NCBI RefSeq assembly: GCF_014356525.2
Contig: NC_052515.1
Span: 21,780,365 to 21,844,364, forward strand
Length of the DNA stretch: 64,000 bases
Direction: 5' to 3'
DNA from: Nilaparvata lugens
Taxonomy: Eukaryota; Arthropoda; Insecta; Hemiptera; Delphacidae
A program made the position numbers and the translations under genes. Below the pieces are notes generated by a model, which did not search any database, was not told the origin of the DNA, and saw only the letters and a program-made list of their open reading frames with translations. The stretch's first letter is position 1. Each line of letters opens with the position of its first letter. Shown in pieces: positions 40,201 to 42,580 of this stretch.

Positions 40201-42294
40201 GCTGGTAGTCTTTCATATGTGACGTTCGGCTCACTGAAATCCTAAAACTTCACATTATTAAATAAATCAATTTCCGTGTAGTTAAGGTGCTGACATAGAG
40301 AAAATATAGCATAAGAAGATATCCCATGGTATAGGGCGTTATTGTTCCAAATTTCACTGTTAACTCAAGCCGATAGTTCCATTAGTTATTATTTTCTGTG
40401 AAGGTATGTGAAGCTGGAAGTCTTACGACTCTACGAAGATATCCCATCGTATAGGGCGTTGATATTCATAATTATTCATATTCATTTATTCATATACAAA
40501 TACAATCCACGTAAAAACAACAGGCATTCGCCCAAAACTGCTCTAAACCTTAATTTGAAATACACAGTCTAGAGGTTATGTTTAAAAATGAAAACTTAAT
40601 TCACTAACTATTTTGAGTCCAAAAAATGTATCTACTACAATTTTGAATTTATCAGATTAATCAATGTTCCAAATCTTACTGTTATCTCACAGTCCGATAG
40701 TCCCAGTAGTTATTTTTTGTGAAGCTATGTAGCGCTGGTAGTCTTTCATACTGTGCCGTTCTTACACTCTCACTCCAACAAAACAGTAATAATAGACAGT
40801 AGTCAGCTTGAGTTGACCGTGAAATTTGGAACATAAACGACCTATTGCCATGAGAAATCTTCTTATGCTATCTTTTCTCTCTGGTGCTGGATATCCATAT
40901 TGGATAAAACCAATTTGATATTGTTAAAACTCATGAGAACAATTAGAAATTTTAGTTTGTTGTTAGATTAATAATCGTGTAACAACCAAAATTGGTATGC
41001 TATCTTAAATTAGTGGTTTGGTAATACAAAGTCGTTTTATTCGAGTAAAAGAAATACTGTCAATAACATAAAAATGATATCAAAGTTCAAACAATCGATC
41101 AATTATATCATGTATAGGTATCACAAAAGTTAAGTGTTTCGTCATAAAAACAGCAACGAGTGTAAAAATATTCAAATTTATTTTCGTTTCAAGAGTTTAT
41201 CACGAATAATAAGTGAAAAAATATACATGAAACTAAATATCCGATGTCATGATCAAGGCCAGGTCTTCCTGGATAGATCGTTTCAAAATTTGTCACATAA
41301 TATAGATAGACAGATAATGTCACATATGTGAGTGAGGATAAGAACCTATAGTGAAGTCCACGTTATAATGGCAGTAGATGAAGATAGAAGAATAGCGATG
41401 CCGATTCTCCGCATTAATTAATTATATTTCTACACTGTCAACAACATAATTGGCATTGTTGTGGACCTAGAAAAGGATAGAACCACCGGTTTTGTCGAAT
41501 GATAGACAAGGATAGCAAAACCAAAGTTGATCAAATACTGTCATTATAACGTGGACCGCACTATAGTCACTGACTCATAATTTGATTCCTGGCCCAATTT
41601 ACCTCTTCTACAGCATCAAGCCGCTACTATGCATAGAGAAAACATTTGATCAAACAGCTGAGTTATTCGAGTCAAGCTTTCGGTTGCAAACTACACCTCC
41701 ACTGCTATGCGCTTATCCTGTGAGGTAAGACGCACAAGCTACTATCCAACGGCACTGACAAGTTGATAGGCAAGTATCACAGAGCAGTTCAGCCTGCGTT
41801 GCAGTGAACCACCCACAGATCGTCCAGCCATTCATCCTTGACGTGTGGCACTGCTTCAGTTCCAACGGAACGTGGACCAGTTAAGGCCCAGAATACTGGA
41901 AAAATACCCAAGCCTAGAAAAATACTCATGTTCCCCGATTGTATACGTCTTTAGGTATGCGCTTGCACGTCCATCGAGCAGGCGCACAAGAGAGGACGCA
42001 AGCGTTTTGAAAAGAAAGACCAGTGGGGGATGGGGATTCAACATCATGCTACTCCCAGAAACGGAGGGAGATGACATACGTCAATCCTGATTGACAATTA
42101 ATTTTTTTAATTTTATTAGAAAACTTTCTCTTCTATTATTTGATAAAAACTTATTGAACATGCTAATAATGGATAATATAATACACTAAACATTGCATTG
42201 ATAATTACCAATTCTGATCTCCACTTCTGAGAACAGAAGATGCCAGGACAAGCCTCTCTCTGAGTGACCAATTCTCAGCATGTACACGCTTCAT
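1925..42294 (-). CDS. Brd8: BRD8 homolog, TIP60/NuA4 histone acetyltransferase subunit (15 coding exons, 3' end outside window)
   Basis: BRD8 is a chromatin reader subunit of the nuclear TIP60/NuA4 acetyltransferase complex. I joined exons at 42209-42294, 39272-39501, 36467-36587, 33462-33534, 30351-30510, 28119-28220, 27081-27176, 25499-25600, 17974-18075, 16937-17032, 15356-15457, 12044-12144, 10578-10709, 5384-6060 and 1925-2375. They total 2631 nt, 877 codons, with no frame break. Residues 9-63 form a SANT-like module with Trp at 9, 29 and 49 and the motif SGDQNW, matching the vertebrate BRD8 N-terminus. VIVRKLT followed by a charged coiled coil at 98-150 also matches. Next come Ser/Pro stretches with LxxLL motifs, a duplicated 100-residue block, and a very acidic region from about 502 to 850. 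The bromodomain must lie left of the window. Splice sites are read by eye; identity is confident, single junctions less so. Confidence 0.9.
2766..3040. mobile_element. Foldback MITE with about 85-bp inverted arms
   Basis: Arms at about 2766-2850 and 2955-3040 are near-perfect inverted copies sharing ATATCCCATGGTATAGGGCG. The flanks both carry a GCAT-like word, a possible target-site duplication. The same arm sequence recurs at 39.6-40.9 kb, so this is a dispersed family. No coding capacity. Confidence 0.85.
3041..3574. other. Intronic sequence without recognised feature
   Basis: AT-rich intron of BRD8 between two repeats. I see no open frame, hairpin or tandem repeat. Confidence 0.4.
3575..4405 (+). 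mobile_element. Dispersed repeat with CTGGTGTGGCGCACTCAC start and GGGCAAGGAAAGTA end
   Basis: The left edge resembles the right end of the element at 21079-22298 on the opposite strand and a third copy entering at 63918. The right edge matches the start of that element. The body carries the shared words GCCGTTTTCGAGAAAATCGC and GATAACGTGTACACAC. A (CA)n tract lies inside at 4223-4273. It looks like a non-autonomous element of unknown class with no coding capacity. Confidence 0.7.
4223..4273. repeat. (CA)n microsatellite
   Basis: About 25 uninterrupted AC dinucleotides inside the dispersed repeat at 3575-4405. Confidence 0.95.
4491..4870. mobile_element. Inverted-repeat element, arms of about 95-100 bp
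   Basis: The left arm (4491-4592) and right arm (about 4758-4850) are inverted copies containing GGCCGGTTTCCGAGCTCG and AAACAGCTGGAGTCAGAAAA. The outer tip of the right arm is repeated once more in tandem (4851-4870). Non-coding foldback MITE; true ends may extend a few tens of bases. Confidence 0.78.
5002..5239. mobile_element. TIR MITE beginning TATACTCTCTCCAGACTGC
   Basis: Terminal arms of about 45 bp are inverted copies: TATACTCTCTCCAGACTGC on the left and TATACTCTGTCCAGACTGC on the right read in reverse. TA at both tips is compatible with a TA target site. Length is 238 bp with no coding capacity. Confidence 0.82.
5384..6060 (-). CDS. Brd8: BRD8 coding exon 14 (Glu/Val-rich, largest exon)
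   Basis: Acceptor CTTGATTGCAG lies just above 6060 and donor GTGTGT just below 5384. The exon is 677 nt, starts in phase 0 and ends with two bases of a codon completed by exon 15. It begins LAGGIKEELVEIT, then becomes an extreme Glu/Val/Lys region with repeats such as EKEKESEEKEKESEEK. No folded domain is visible; it is probably a disordered acidic linker. The opposite strand shows a long Leu/Phe/His frame that is only the shadow of this composition. The sequence is far more repetitive than the other exons, so its length may vary between alleles. Confidence 0.82.
6201..6540 (-). mobile_element. 3' end fragment of a non-LTR retrotransposon or SINE with (CAAT)n tail
   Basis: Read on the minus strand the segment ends in AATAAAGTACTCAATCAATC, a polyadenylation-like signal followed by a short tandem tail, typical of clades whose 3' ends are tetranucleotide repeats. 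The rest is AT-rich and non-coding. A small (AG)n run lies at about 6487-6500. Confidence 0.5.
6541..6650 (+). repeat. Degenerate copy of the AGTTTTGGGC hairpin SINE-like family
   Basis: Contains GGGAAGAGAAGTTTTGGGCT followed by a T-rich arm and AATAAATGAAT, matching the 3' half of the family best seen at 32380-32705. Diverged copy. Confidence 0.55.
6651..7924. other. BRD8 intron, no recognised feature
   Basis: Contains G-rich patches (6860-6885, 7200-7260) and otherwise AT-rich sequence. No convincing exon or inverted repeat found. Confidence 0.35.
7925..8100 (+). repeat. Copy of the AGTTTTGGGC hairpin SINE-like family
   Basis: Core AAATTTGGGATTCGAATAGT, then TTTTGGGCCATGCCTGTTAT and a CATTCCCAAA arm that can pair with TTTGGGA upstream. 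AATGAATGAATT-like tail. Confidence 0.68.
8130..9690 (-). pseudogene. Decayed copy of a multicopy invertebrate ORF family (function unknown)
   Basis: Minus-strand reading gives several coding-like blocks broken by stops and shifts. In order: a block with LKQLQGLINGS and FVEFFRIKINDYL (about 9400-9560); one with IPIEVENNF (about 9230); one with NVTTDHALEQTLIRSSKTE (about 9090-9160); one with NGLEASEEVCDSLLNV (about 8790-8880); and one with NFVMRRVMKILNRDGVIQ then VDIAFHVYG (about 8200-8370). The order and the TDHALEQTL-type motif resemble, from memory, a large family of uncharacterised multicopy proteins in arthropods and cnidarians. Whether that family is transposon-borne is unknown to me. It sits in a BRD8 intron and cannot make a protein as it stands. 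Confidence 0.5.
9755..9984. mobile_element. TIR MITE AAGCTGCGTTTACACCA with TA target duplication
   Basis: The left end AAGCTGCGTTTACACCA is mirrored by TGGTGTAAACGCAGCTT on the right, each flanked by TA. The interior has a second inverted pair (ATTAGATTGAAC type) and a short tandem duplication. TA duplication and length (230 bp) suggest a Tc1/mariner-like MITE. A second, broken copy is at 13594-13797. Confidence 0.88.
9987..10577. other. BRD8 intron, no recognised feature
   Basis: AT-rich with a short AAGTA tandem run at about 10423-10448. Nothing else supported. Confidence 0.4.
10578..10709 (-). CDS. Brd8: BRD8 coding exon 13
   Basis: A strong acceptor (TTTTGTTGTTCCAG) above 10709 and donor GTCAGT below 10578 delimit 132 nt, exactly 44 codons, phase 0 at both ends. 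The peptide begins TSAISTISAIDDTPDSD and continues with an acidic amphipathic stretch (LIAETLSELAELDSRTID). A nearer downstream AG at 10703-10702 would put a stop in frame, which is why the upstream AG was chosen. No named domain; it lies between the duplicated block and the acidic exons. Confidence 0.82.
10710..11054. other. BRD8 intron, no recognised feature
   Basis: AT-rich sequence bounded by the exon and a LINE fragment. Confidence 0.4.
11055..11345 (-). mobile_element. 5'-truncated non-LTR retrotransposon: RT C-terminus plus 3' tail
   Basis: The frame from 11338 down to 11075 encodes RFHNCLPHDIKSIKEPKPF and KYLLDNPLYSLKEF, the classic C-terminal signature of Jockey/CR1-type ORF2 proteins. 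A T-rich/ATTTC-like stretch at its low-coordinate end (the element's 3' end) is the tail. Everything upstream of the last ~87 residues is missing, as expected of incomplete reverse transcription. Confidence 0.78.
11346..12043. other. BRD8 intron, no recognised feature
   Basis: AT-rich; nothing supported. Confidence 0.4.
12044..12144 (-). CDS. Brd8: BRD8 coding exon 12
   Basis: Acceptor TTTTTTCAACAG above 12144 and donor GTATGT below 12044. The first two bases complete an Asp codon begun in the preceding duplicated-block exon; 33 codons follow, ending in phase 0. The peptide starts IDPTEVIVAAENIQTEEV and is acidic with no fold recognised. It resembles the end of the duplicated block (which has ETDPSEVVT), so it may be a diverged relative of that exon (inference). 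Confidence 0.82.
12145..13249. other. BRD8 intron, no recognised feature
   Basis: AT-rich; no exon or repeat supported. Confidence 0.4.
13594..13797. mobile_element. Second copy of AAGCTGCGTTTACACCA MITE, nested; segment A starts inside it
   Basis: The left end AAAAGCTGCGTTTACACCAA and internal ATTAGATTGAA words match the MITE at 9755-9984. The right end is diverged (GGAGTAAACCCAGCATA). The homology with segment B begins within this element at about 13728. Confidence 0.8.
13800..14112 (-). mobile_element. Helitron-like 5' end segment (also in segment B)
   Basis: On the minus strand it begins A|TCCTATTATATTAAGCGAGC and matches the plus-strand segment at 33648 onward through GATTCGATTGCACTAGG and GGATAATT. 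A TC start after a host A suits a Helitron. No 3' end is visible because a MITE abuts. Confidence 0.5.
14255..14375. mobile_element. GC-rich TIR MITE (GGCGCG... CTCCAGTGTG family)
   Basis: Contains GCGGCGCGGCGCG and GGCCCGGCGCGTCTCCAGTG, standing out sharply from the AT-rich surroundings. The same ends are seen in the clean copy at 19506-19636 and in segment B at about 24403-24522. Confidence 0.65.
14531..14618. repeat. 88-bp direct repeat, copy 1 (copy 2 at 15599-15683)
   Basis: The segment GACGAACAAGATTACACAGA through AGAAATATCAAGT is almost identical at 15599-15683. Both copies are preserved in segment B (about 24683 and 25740). Confidence 0.85.
15356..15457 (-). CDS. Brd8: BRD8 coding exon 11 (segment A, third exon of repeated block)
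   Basis: Acceptor CTCCATTACAG and donor GTAAGT delimit 102 nt, in phase 1 at both ends. It encodes EQVLSLDNVKDDLIDVKIED followed by IPLVETDPSEVVT. By eye the exon is identical to its copy at 25499-25600. An acidic linker following the helical SEKEITEFLTELI exon; related in position to the acidic GEELDFETV region of vertebrate BRD8. It splices to the exon at 12044-12144. Confidence 0.87.
15458..16489. other. Intron within segment A, no further recognised feature
   Basis: Holds the second copy of the 88-bp repeat (15599-15683) and a short (ATTT)n run near 15753. Otherwise AT-rich with nothing supported. Confidence 0.4.
16490..16640 (+). repeat. Copy of the AGTTTTGGGC hairpin SINE-like family (A copy)
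   Basis: Core ACTTTTGGGCTTTGCCTGTT then GTTCTTTCC and an AATGAATAAGTAAAT tail. Its paralog at about 26620-26780 shows it predates the duplication. Confidence 0.68.
16937..17032 (-). CDS. Brd8: BRD8 coding exon 10 (segment A, second exon of repeated block)
   Basis: Acceptor GTTTTCAG and donor GTAAGA delimit 96 nt. The exon encodes ANDPPQNDIVEDELSEKEIT then EFLTELIPPGV. Its 5' end has a tandem CAGCAG acceptor (NAGNAG), so splicing could add or drop one residue. By eye identical to the B copy at 27081-27176. The helical SEKEITEFLTELI part may be a short interaction helix (inference). Confidence 0.87.
17033..17973. other. Intron within segment A, no recognised feature
   Basis: AT-rich; nothing supported beyond homology to segment B. 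Confidence 0.4.
17974..18075 (-). CDS. Brd8: BRD8 coding exon 9 (segment A, first exon of repeated block)
   Basis: Acceptor TGTTTTTCAG above 18075 and donor GTGAGT below 17974, 102 nt. It encodes ATTLSQLLESPTISSPTTIQ and then KTQSPSRSPATQA. TLSQLLESP is close to the TLSRLLEAGP motif of vertebrate BRD8 and is an LxxLL box. The exon joins in phase to 25499-25600 upstream in the transcript (segment B) and to 16937-17032 downstream. Identical by eye to 28119-28220. Confidence 0.87.
18325..18514. mobile_element. Foldback MITE TTAGGCTCAACTCACACTTA (A copy)
   Basis: Almost the whole 190 bp folds on itself: arms of about 90 bp share GAGAGCATGTGTTT and ACTCAGGT. The B copy is at 29084-29275. Confidence 0.88.
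18522..18681. mobile_element. Foldback MITE with CGACCATTGGTCATTTTCAA arms (A copy)
   Basis: Arms of about 70 bp: the left contains ACTAGTTTCGACCATTGGTC and the right its inverted copy ACCAATGGTCGAAACTAGT; ends are CCTACCCTTTTATTA and TAATAGAAGGGTACC. The B copy is at about 29633-29790. Confidence 0.85.
18912..19245. repeat. GC-rich minisatellite, 124-bp unit, about 2.7 copies
   Basis: AGCAGCCAGAGCAGGAGGTT recurs at 18912, 19036 and (one change) 19160, giving a 124-bp period. It starts at the base where homology between segments A and B stops. 124 is not a multiple of three and no splice context is evident, so it is unlikely to be coding, although all minus frames are open for part of it. 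Confidence 0.9.
19506..19636. mobile_element. GC-rich TIR MITE CACACTGGAGACGCGCC
   Basis: The left arm has CACTGGAGACGCGCCTCG and the right the inverse GCGCGGCGCGCCTCCAGTG. 131 bp, about 60% GC against an AT-rich background. Inserted in a LINE ORF1 fragment whose frame reads up to its right edge (ETRPK). Confidence 0.85.
19637..20160 (-). mobile_element. Non-LTR retrotransposon ORF1 fragment (coiled coil and RNA-binding part)
   Basis: Two minus-strand pieces: one with LYELQQYRRSNNLEIHGIPV (about 20157-19939) and one with NRNLKDGPVYYINENLSPY and TWFRNGRIFIRKNEE (about 19836-19640). These match the order of insect LINE ORF1 proteins, in which the coiled coil with RRxNxxIxGIP precedes an RRM-like domain. 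Frames are broken and there is no ORF2 in phase next to it. The MITE at 19506-19636 interrupts its downstream end. Confidence 0.68.
21079..22298 (-). mobile_element. Dispersed element with internal 165-bp tandem repeats, nested in a LINE
   Basis: Opposite-strand relative of the element at 3575-4405: starts ACTTTCCTTGCCCTACTACC and ends near GTGTACCACACCAGA. The RT frame of the host LINE resumes on each side (SLTKN before, KYLNHRHLL after), and both junctions carry a TAAAAA-like word that may be the target duplication. Inside are a (TGTGTA)n run (21209-21250) and a four-copy tandem repeat. Confidence 0.8.
21373..21990. repeat. Tandem repeat, about 165-bp unit, 4 copies
   Basis: ATGGCGGATAATTACTAA-type starts recur at 21376, 21541, 21706 and 21872. 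Each unit carries TTTCTCGAAAACGGCTCTAA and ATGGATAGCTATTTAT. The single-copy relative at 3575-4405 has one such unit, so the array is an internal expansion. Confidence 0.9.
24092..24294 (-). mobile_element. SINE-like insertion with TACTTT target duplication, absent from segment A
   Basis: Flanked by TACTTT at 24086-24091 and 24295-24300, while segment A has a single TACTTT at the matching site (about 14147). The element is minus-oriented: (TTTA)n at its left is the 3' tail, and AAACAGGCAATTGCCCAAAA is the reverse of the family core. A clean filled/empty site pair. Confidence 0.88.
24403..24522. mobile_element. GC-rich TIR MITE, B copy
   Basis: Counterpart of 14255-14375 with one extra GGAGC-type variation near 24420. 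Confidence 0.62.
25499..25600 (-). CDS. Brd8: BRD8 coding exon 8 (segment B, third exon of repeated block)
   Basis: Same boundaries and sequence as 15356-15457: acceptor CTCCATTACAG, donor GTAAGT, 102 nt, EQVLSLDNVKDDLIDVKIED. It ends with one base (G) that joins the first two bases (CG) of either downstream copy of the block, making an Ala codon. The tandem block therefore reads through in frame to 17974-18075. Confidence 0.87.
26620..26780 (+). repeat. Copy of the AGTTTTGGGC hairpin SINE-like family (B copy)
   Basis: Paralog of 16490-16640 created by the segmental duplication, same core ACTTTTGGGCTTTGCCTGTT. Confidence 0.68.
27081..27176 (-). CDS. Brd8: BRD8 coding exon 7 (segment B, second exon of repeated block)
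   Basis: Acceptor GTTTTCAG, donor GTAAGA, 96 nt; same peptide as its copy in segment A, ANDPPQNDIVEDELSEKEIT and onward. Has the same CAGCAG tandem acceptor. Joins in phase to the exons on each side. Confidence 0.87.
28119..28220 (-). CDS. Brd8: BRD8 coding exon 6 (segment B, first exon of repeated block)
   Basis: Acceptor TTTTTCAG above 28220 and donor GTGAGT below 28119. The first two bases complete an Ala codon begun by the G ending exon 30351-30510. Encodes ATTLSQLLESPTISSPTTIQ and onward, identical to the segment A exon. It is the first appearance of the repeated block in the transcript. Confidence 0.87.
28417..29023. mobile_element. 607-bp TIR element with TAA target duplication, absent from segment A
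   Basis: Begins ACCTAGCTCCGCAGTGCAGG and ends CCTGCACTGCGGCGCTAGGT, a 20-bp inverted repeat with one mismatch, flanked by TAA on both sides. Segment A has one TAA and no insert at the matching site (about 18281). A three-base TAA (TWA) duplication points to PIF/Harbinger-type mobilisation of a non-autonomous element (inference). The interior is partly GC-rich; an 83-codon plus frame inside has no recognised motif and is not called as a gene. Confidence 0.92.
29084..29275. mobile_element. Foldback MITE TTAGGCTCAACTCACACTTA (B copy)
   Basis: Better preserved than the A copy: TAGGCTCAACTCACACTTA is mirrored by TAAGTGTGAGTTGAGCCTTA. Confidence 0.88.
29276..29621. other. Block present only in segment B (insertion in B or deletion in A)
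   Basis: About 346 bp between the two foldback MITEs. In A, GGCC joins directly to TTGTAG with a shared CTT-like word, which favours a microhomology deletion in A over an insertion in B. No recognisable gene. Confidence 0.6.
29633..29790. mobile_element. Foldback MITE with CGACCATTGGTCATTTTCAA arms (B copy)
   Basis: Counterpart of 18522-18681, same arms and spacing. Confidence 0.85.
30351..30510 (-). CDS. Brd8: BRD8 coding exon 5 (Ser/Pro and LxxLL region)
   Basis: Acceptor TGTGTTGTTAG above 30510 and donor GTCAGT below 30351, 160 nt, phase 0 start and one leftover base at the end. It encodes QTPQPESKPTSPLLTSLLQS, then PSPALMHRSPTISSLLISSP and a Pro-rich end. The two xLLxSP-like motifs echo TLSQLLESP in the repeated exons, so this exon may be an older relative of exon 6. 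It corresponds to the QTP...SRLLEAGP region of vertebrate BRD8. Confidence 0.85.
30626..31322. mobile_element. 697-bp TIR element TGCCCGGTTGCAGAGTCGT with TGA flanks
   Basis: The left end TGCCCGGTTGCAGAGTCGT is mirrored by ACGACTCTGCAACCAGGCA on the right, both bordered by TGA. The interior shows imperfect repeats of the same words (TTGCACAGTCGTCA). Non-autonomous, class uncertain. Confidence 0.82.
31335..31722 (+). mobile_element. Non-LTR retrotransposon RT C-terminus with (TAAG)n tail
   Basis: One frame encodes VVRRIVGPVFENGLWRGRKN, then IKAGRKRWMGHIMLRMGDRR, a TAG stop at 31552-31554, then EEWVDDVDRDLRTLGVRNCR and RDRWRGYMRETKGCKDL. The pattern (ENGxWR, AGRxRWxGH, WxDDVxxDLRxLGVRNWR) is the conserved tail of an RT-like family. 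The segment ends in AGTAAGTAAGTAA, a tetranucleotide 3' tail. Confidence 0.78.
31833..32284. mobile_element. TIR-like element CGTACAGTGAAAATAT with internal minisatellite
   Basis: CGTACAGTGAAAATAT on the left is mirrored by ATATTTTCACTGTACCG on the right; a second inverted pair is ACATGTTGGCCCA / TGGGCCAACATGTGG. At 31938-32030 a 25-bp unit (ATCCTATCCTCTATCCTAAC) repeats about three times. Confidence 0.72.
32380..32705 (+). repeat. Best copy of the AGTTTTGGGC hairpin SINE-like family
   Basis: About 300 bp ending in AAACAAATAAATATA. Near the 3' end AATTGGGGAAGGAACAG, the loop TTTTGGGCTGTGC and the arm CTGTTGGTCATTCCCCAATT can form a hairpin with a perfect 10-bp outer stem. The upstream part shares TTACAGTTTTTAGTTATTAG-like sequence with the copy at 34020-34300. 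No tRNA-like head was recognised. Confidence 0.75.
33462..33534 (-). CDS. Brd8: BRD8 coding exon 4
   Basis: Acceptor GATGATTTCAG and donor GTATGT delimit 73 nt. The first base completes a Gln codon from exon 3; 24 codons follow: ADAERDSEFNRTKEQATPVK then LEPT. Charged sequence ending the coiled-coil part, phase 0 at its end. Confidence 0.83.
33648..34323 (+). mobile_element. Helitron-like element, 5' end A|TCCTATACTATTAAACGAGC, with nested SINE-like copy
   Basis: Starts with TC directly after A and shares GATTCGATTGCACTAGG and GGATAATTCATCC with 13800-14112 (reverse). A hairpin word CGAGCGAAGCTCG near 34293-34306 could be near its 3' end, but no clear CTRR terminus is seen, so the right border is uncertain. 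The hairpin SINE-like repeat lies within it. Confidence 0.45.
34020..34300 (+). repeat. Copy of the AGTTTTGGGC hairpin SINE-like family
   Basis: Core GGGGAAGAAACAGTTTTGAG, CTGTGCCTGTTTGTCCTTCC and tail TATTAATAAATAAATAA. The stem GGGGAAG...CTTCCCC and AAACAG/CTGTTT both pair, with changed bases relative to 32380-32705. Confidence 0.73.
34590..34935. repeat. Tandem pair of about 100-bp repeats, 250 bp apart
   Basis: The segment AAATAGTTTATGAAAC through TTTGGATGAATGAAATA occurs at about 34590-34685 and 34838-34925 with few differences. Confidence 0.8.
35224..35300 (+). repeat. tRNA-like sequence with A and B boxes (SINE head or tRNA relic)
   Basis: TGGCGCAGCGG fits the RNA polymerase III A box and GGTTCAAATCC the B box, at normal spacing. 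The acceptor and T stems do not pair well, so a functional tRNA is unlikely. Confidence 0.5.
35301..35870. other. BRD8 intron, no recognised feature
   Basis: AT-rich; nothing supported. Confidence 0.4.
35876..36002. mobile_element. Short foldback element, GC-rich centre
   Basis: TTCGCACC and AAAAATGTTTTTCCGGCTC on the left pair with GAGCCGGAAAAGTCTCATTT and GGTGCGAAA on the right. The centre CCTCGGCCTACGGCCTCGG is itself nearly palindromic. Related words occur at 34465-34545. Confidence 0.68.
36467..36587 (-). CDS. Brd8: BRD8 coding exon 3 (coiled coil)
   Basis: Acceptor TTTTGTTGCAG above 36587, donor GTGAGT below 36467, 121 nt. With one base from exon 2 it encodes ERIEELRAQLVELRASYLRE then KHEKEEVLSGRFDSRLDEIE. 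Hydrophobic spacing fits a coiled coil. Vertebrate BRD8 has RKLTAERVEELKK and HMDSRLDEL at the same positions, a strong family match. Confidence 0.9.
36954..37095. mobile_element. TIR MITE GGCCCGGTTGCACAAAAGCC
   Basis: Arms of about 60 bp: GGTTAATTTCACGAGAACC on the left, GGTTCTTGTGAAATTAACC on the right. A second, weaker copy lies at 61156-61299. Confidence 0.83.
37602..37765 (+). mobile_element. tRNA-derived SINE (intact tRNA-like head)
   Basis: 37602-37674 is 73 nt long with matching ends TTGTCAG / CTGACAA, a perfect T arm (CCGGGTTCGATTCCCGG), an A box (TGGTGTAAGAG) and a B box (GGTTCGATTCC). The anticodon stem is imperfect, so a working tRNA is doubtful. The body following it (CATCGAATTTCAATCTAGCT to GTAGCAGAGGTCTTCGGGGT) recurs on the minus strand at 63684-63750, which marks a SINE. 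Confidence 0.72.
37766..39271. other. BRD8 intron, mostly unannotated, with one internal near-repeat
   Basis: About 38440-38640 and 38710-38900 share GTCTTTGATTGAAACTAT, ATAGACTGGCTTCT and GATATCGGAGTATGGAGGAA, an imperfect direct repeat about 260 bp apart. No exon found. Confidence 0.6.
39272..39501 (-). CDS. Brd8: BRD8 coding exon 2 (SANT-like second half)
   Basis: Acceptor GTATGTTTTAG above 39501 and donor GTAAGT below 39272, 230 nt. The first base completes the Trp of SGDQNW from exon 1. Encoded: MSVSRAMRTMCEGGDRPLEW, then YSQKQCAVQYEHLL, a basic patch PKRKKRS (possible NLS) and VIVRKLTQ. Human BRD8 reads VSVSRAIKPFAEPGRPPDWF at the same place. The ATG at 39500 is internal, not the start. 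GC content is clearly higher than in the surrounding intron. Confidence 0.92.
39600..40890. repeat. Cluster of MITE arms and a local triplication
   Basis: ATAGAGAAAATATAGCA followed by AAGAAGATATC and GGTATAGGGCGTTTATGTT occurs at about 39612, 40050 and 40290, partly at 40435, and inverted at about 40795-40885. These are arms of the foldback MITE at 2766-3040. Preceding sequence is co-repeated: GTTGTGAAGCTGCTAGCATA at 39594 and 40039, and CGGCTCACTGAAATCCTAAA at 40213 echoes the exon 2 acceptor at 39487. An (ATA)n run is at 40092-40118. Confidence 0.8.
40490..40690 (-). repeat. Copy of the AGTTTTGGGC hairpin SINE-like family
   Basis: Reverse orientation: AACAGGCATTCGCCCAAAAC is the inverted core. 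The left edge ATTCATTTATTCATATACAA is the tail. Confidence 0.65.
40891..41346. other. BRD8 intron 1, no recognised feature
   Basis: AT-rich; nothing supported. Confidence 0.4.
41347..41565. mobile_element. TIR MITE TATAGTGAAGTCCACGTTAT
   Basis: TATAGTGAAGTCCACGTTAT on the left and ATAACGTGGACCGCACTATA on the right are inverted copies with two differences; TA at the tips. 219 bp, non-coding. Confidence 0.85.
41566..42208. other. BRD8 intron 1, partly repetitive
   Basis: Words such as TTCTACAGCATCAAG at about 41606 recur in diverged form near 49057, so part is dispersed repeat. An 81-codon plus frame at 41845-42090 has no recognised motif and is not called. Confidence 0.4.
42209..42294 (-). 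CDS. Brd8: BRD8 coding exon 1 with start codon
   Basis: The ATG is at 42294-42292 and donor GTAATT follows 42209. It encodes MKRVHAENWSLRERLVLASS then VLRSGDQN and two bases of Trp. Vertebrate BRD8 has WSIREKLCLASSVMRSGDQNW here, a near-identical signature that anchors the whole gene. In-frame stops lie just upstream (TAA directly before the ATG region), so this start is forced. CCTGTTTCAG about 10 nt upstream could be an acceptor, implying a further 5' UTR exon. Confidence 0.92.
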
Positions 42295-42580
42295 TATGAT
42301 TCAATCTGAAACAGGAACCGCAACTTGAGTTGATAGAAACATAGAATAGATAACTCATGGTACTTAATCTCTACCATAATTAATTAGCCTAAAGAATAGA
42401 GTGACTGGACATACTTTTTCATTTTGACGAACTTTTTCAGTAATTCAGTATATTCAGTCCATGACCGGCAGTCGCCAGACAGACTTCGTCAAAATATAAA
42501 ACAATCAAAACACAAATAAAGAGATGGCCGCAGATAGGTTGTTTCGTGTGGCTCTGTAGATGGACTGCCATAGTAACTCA

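Noticed and set aside
41845..42090. 81-codon plus-strand ORF near BRD8 exon 1
   Set aside because: No recognised domain, lies in intron 1 with repeat-like flanks.
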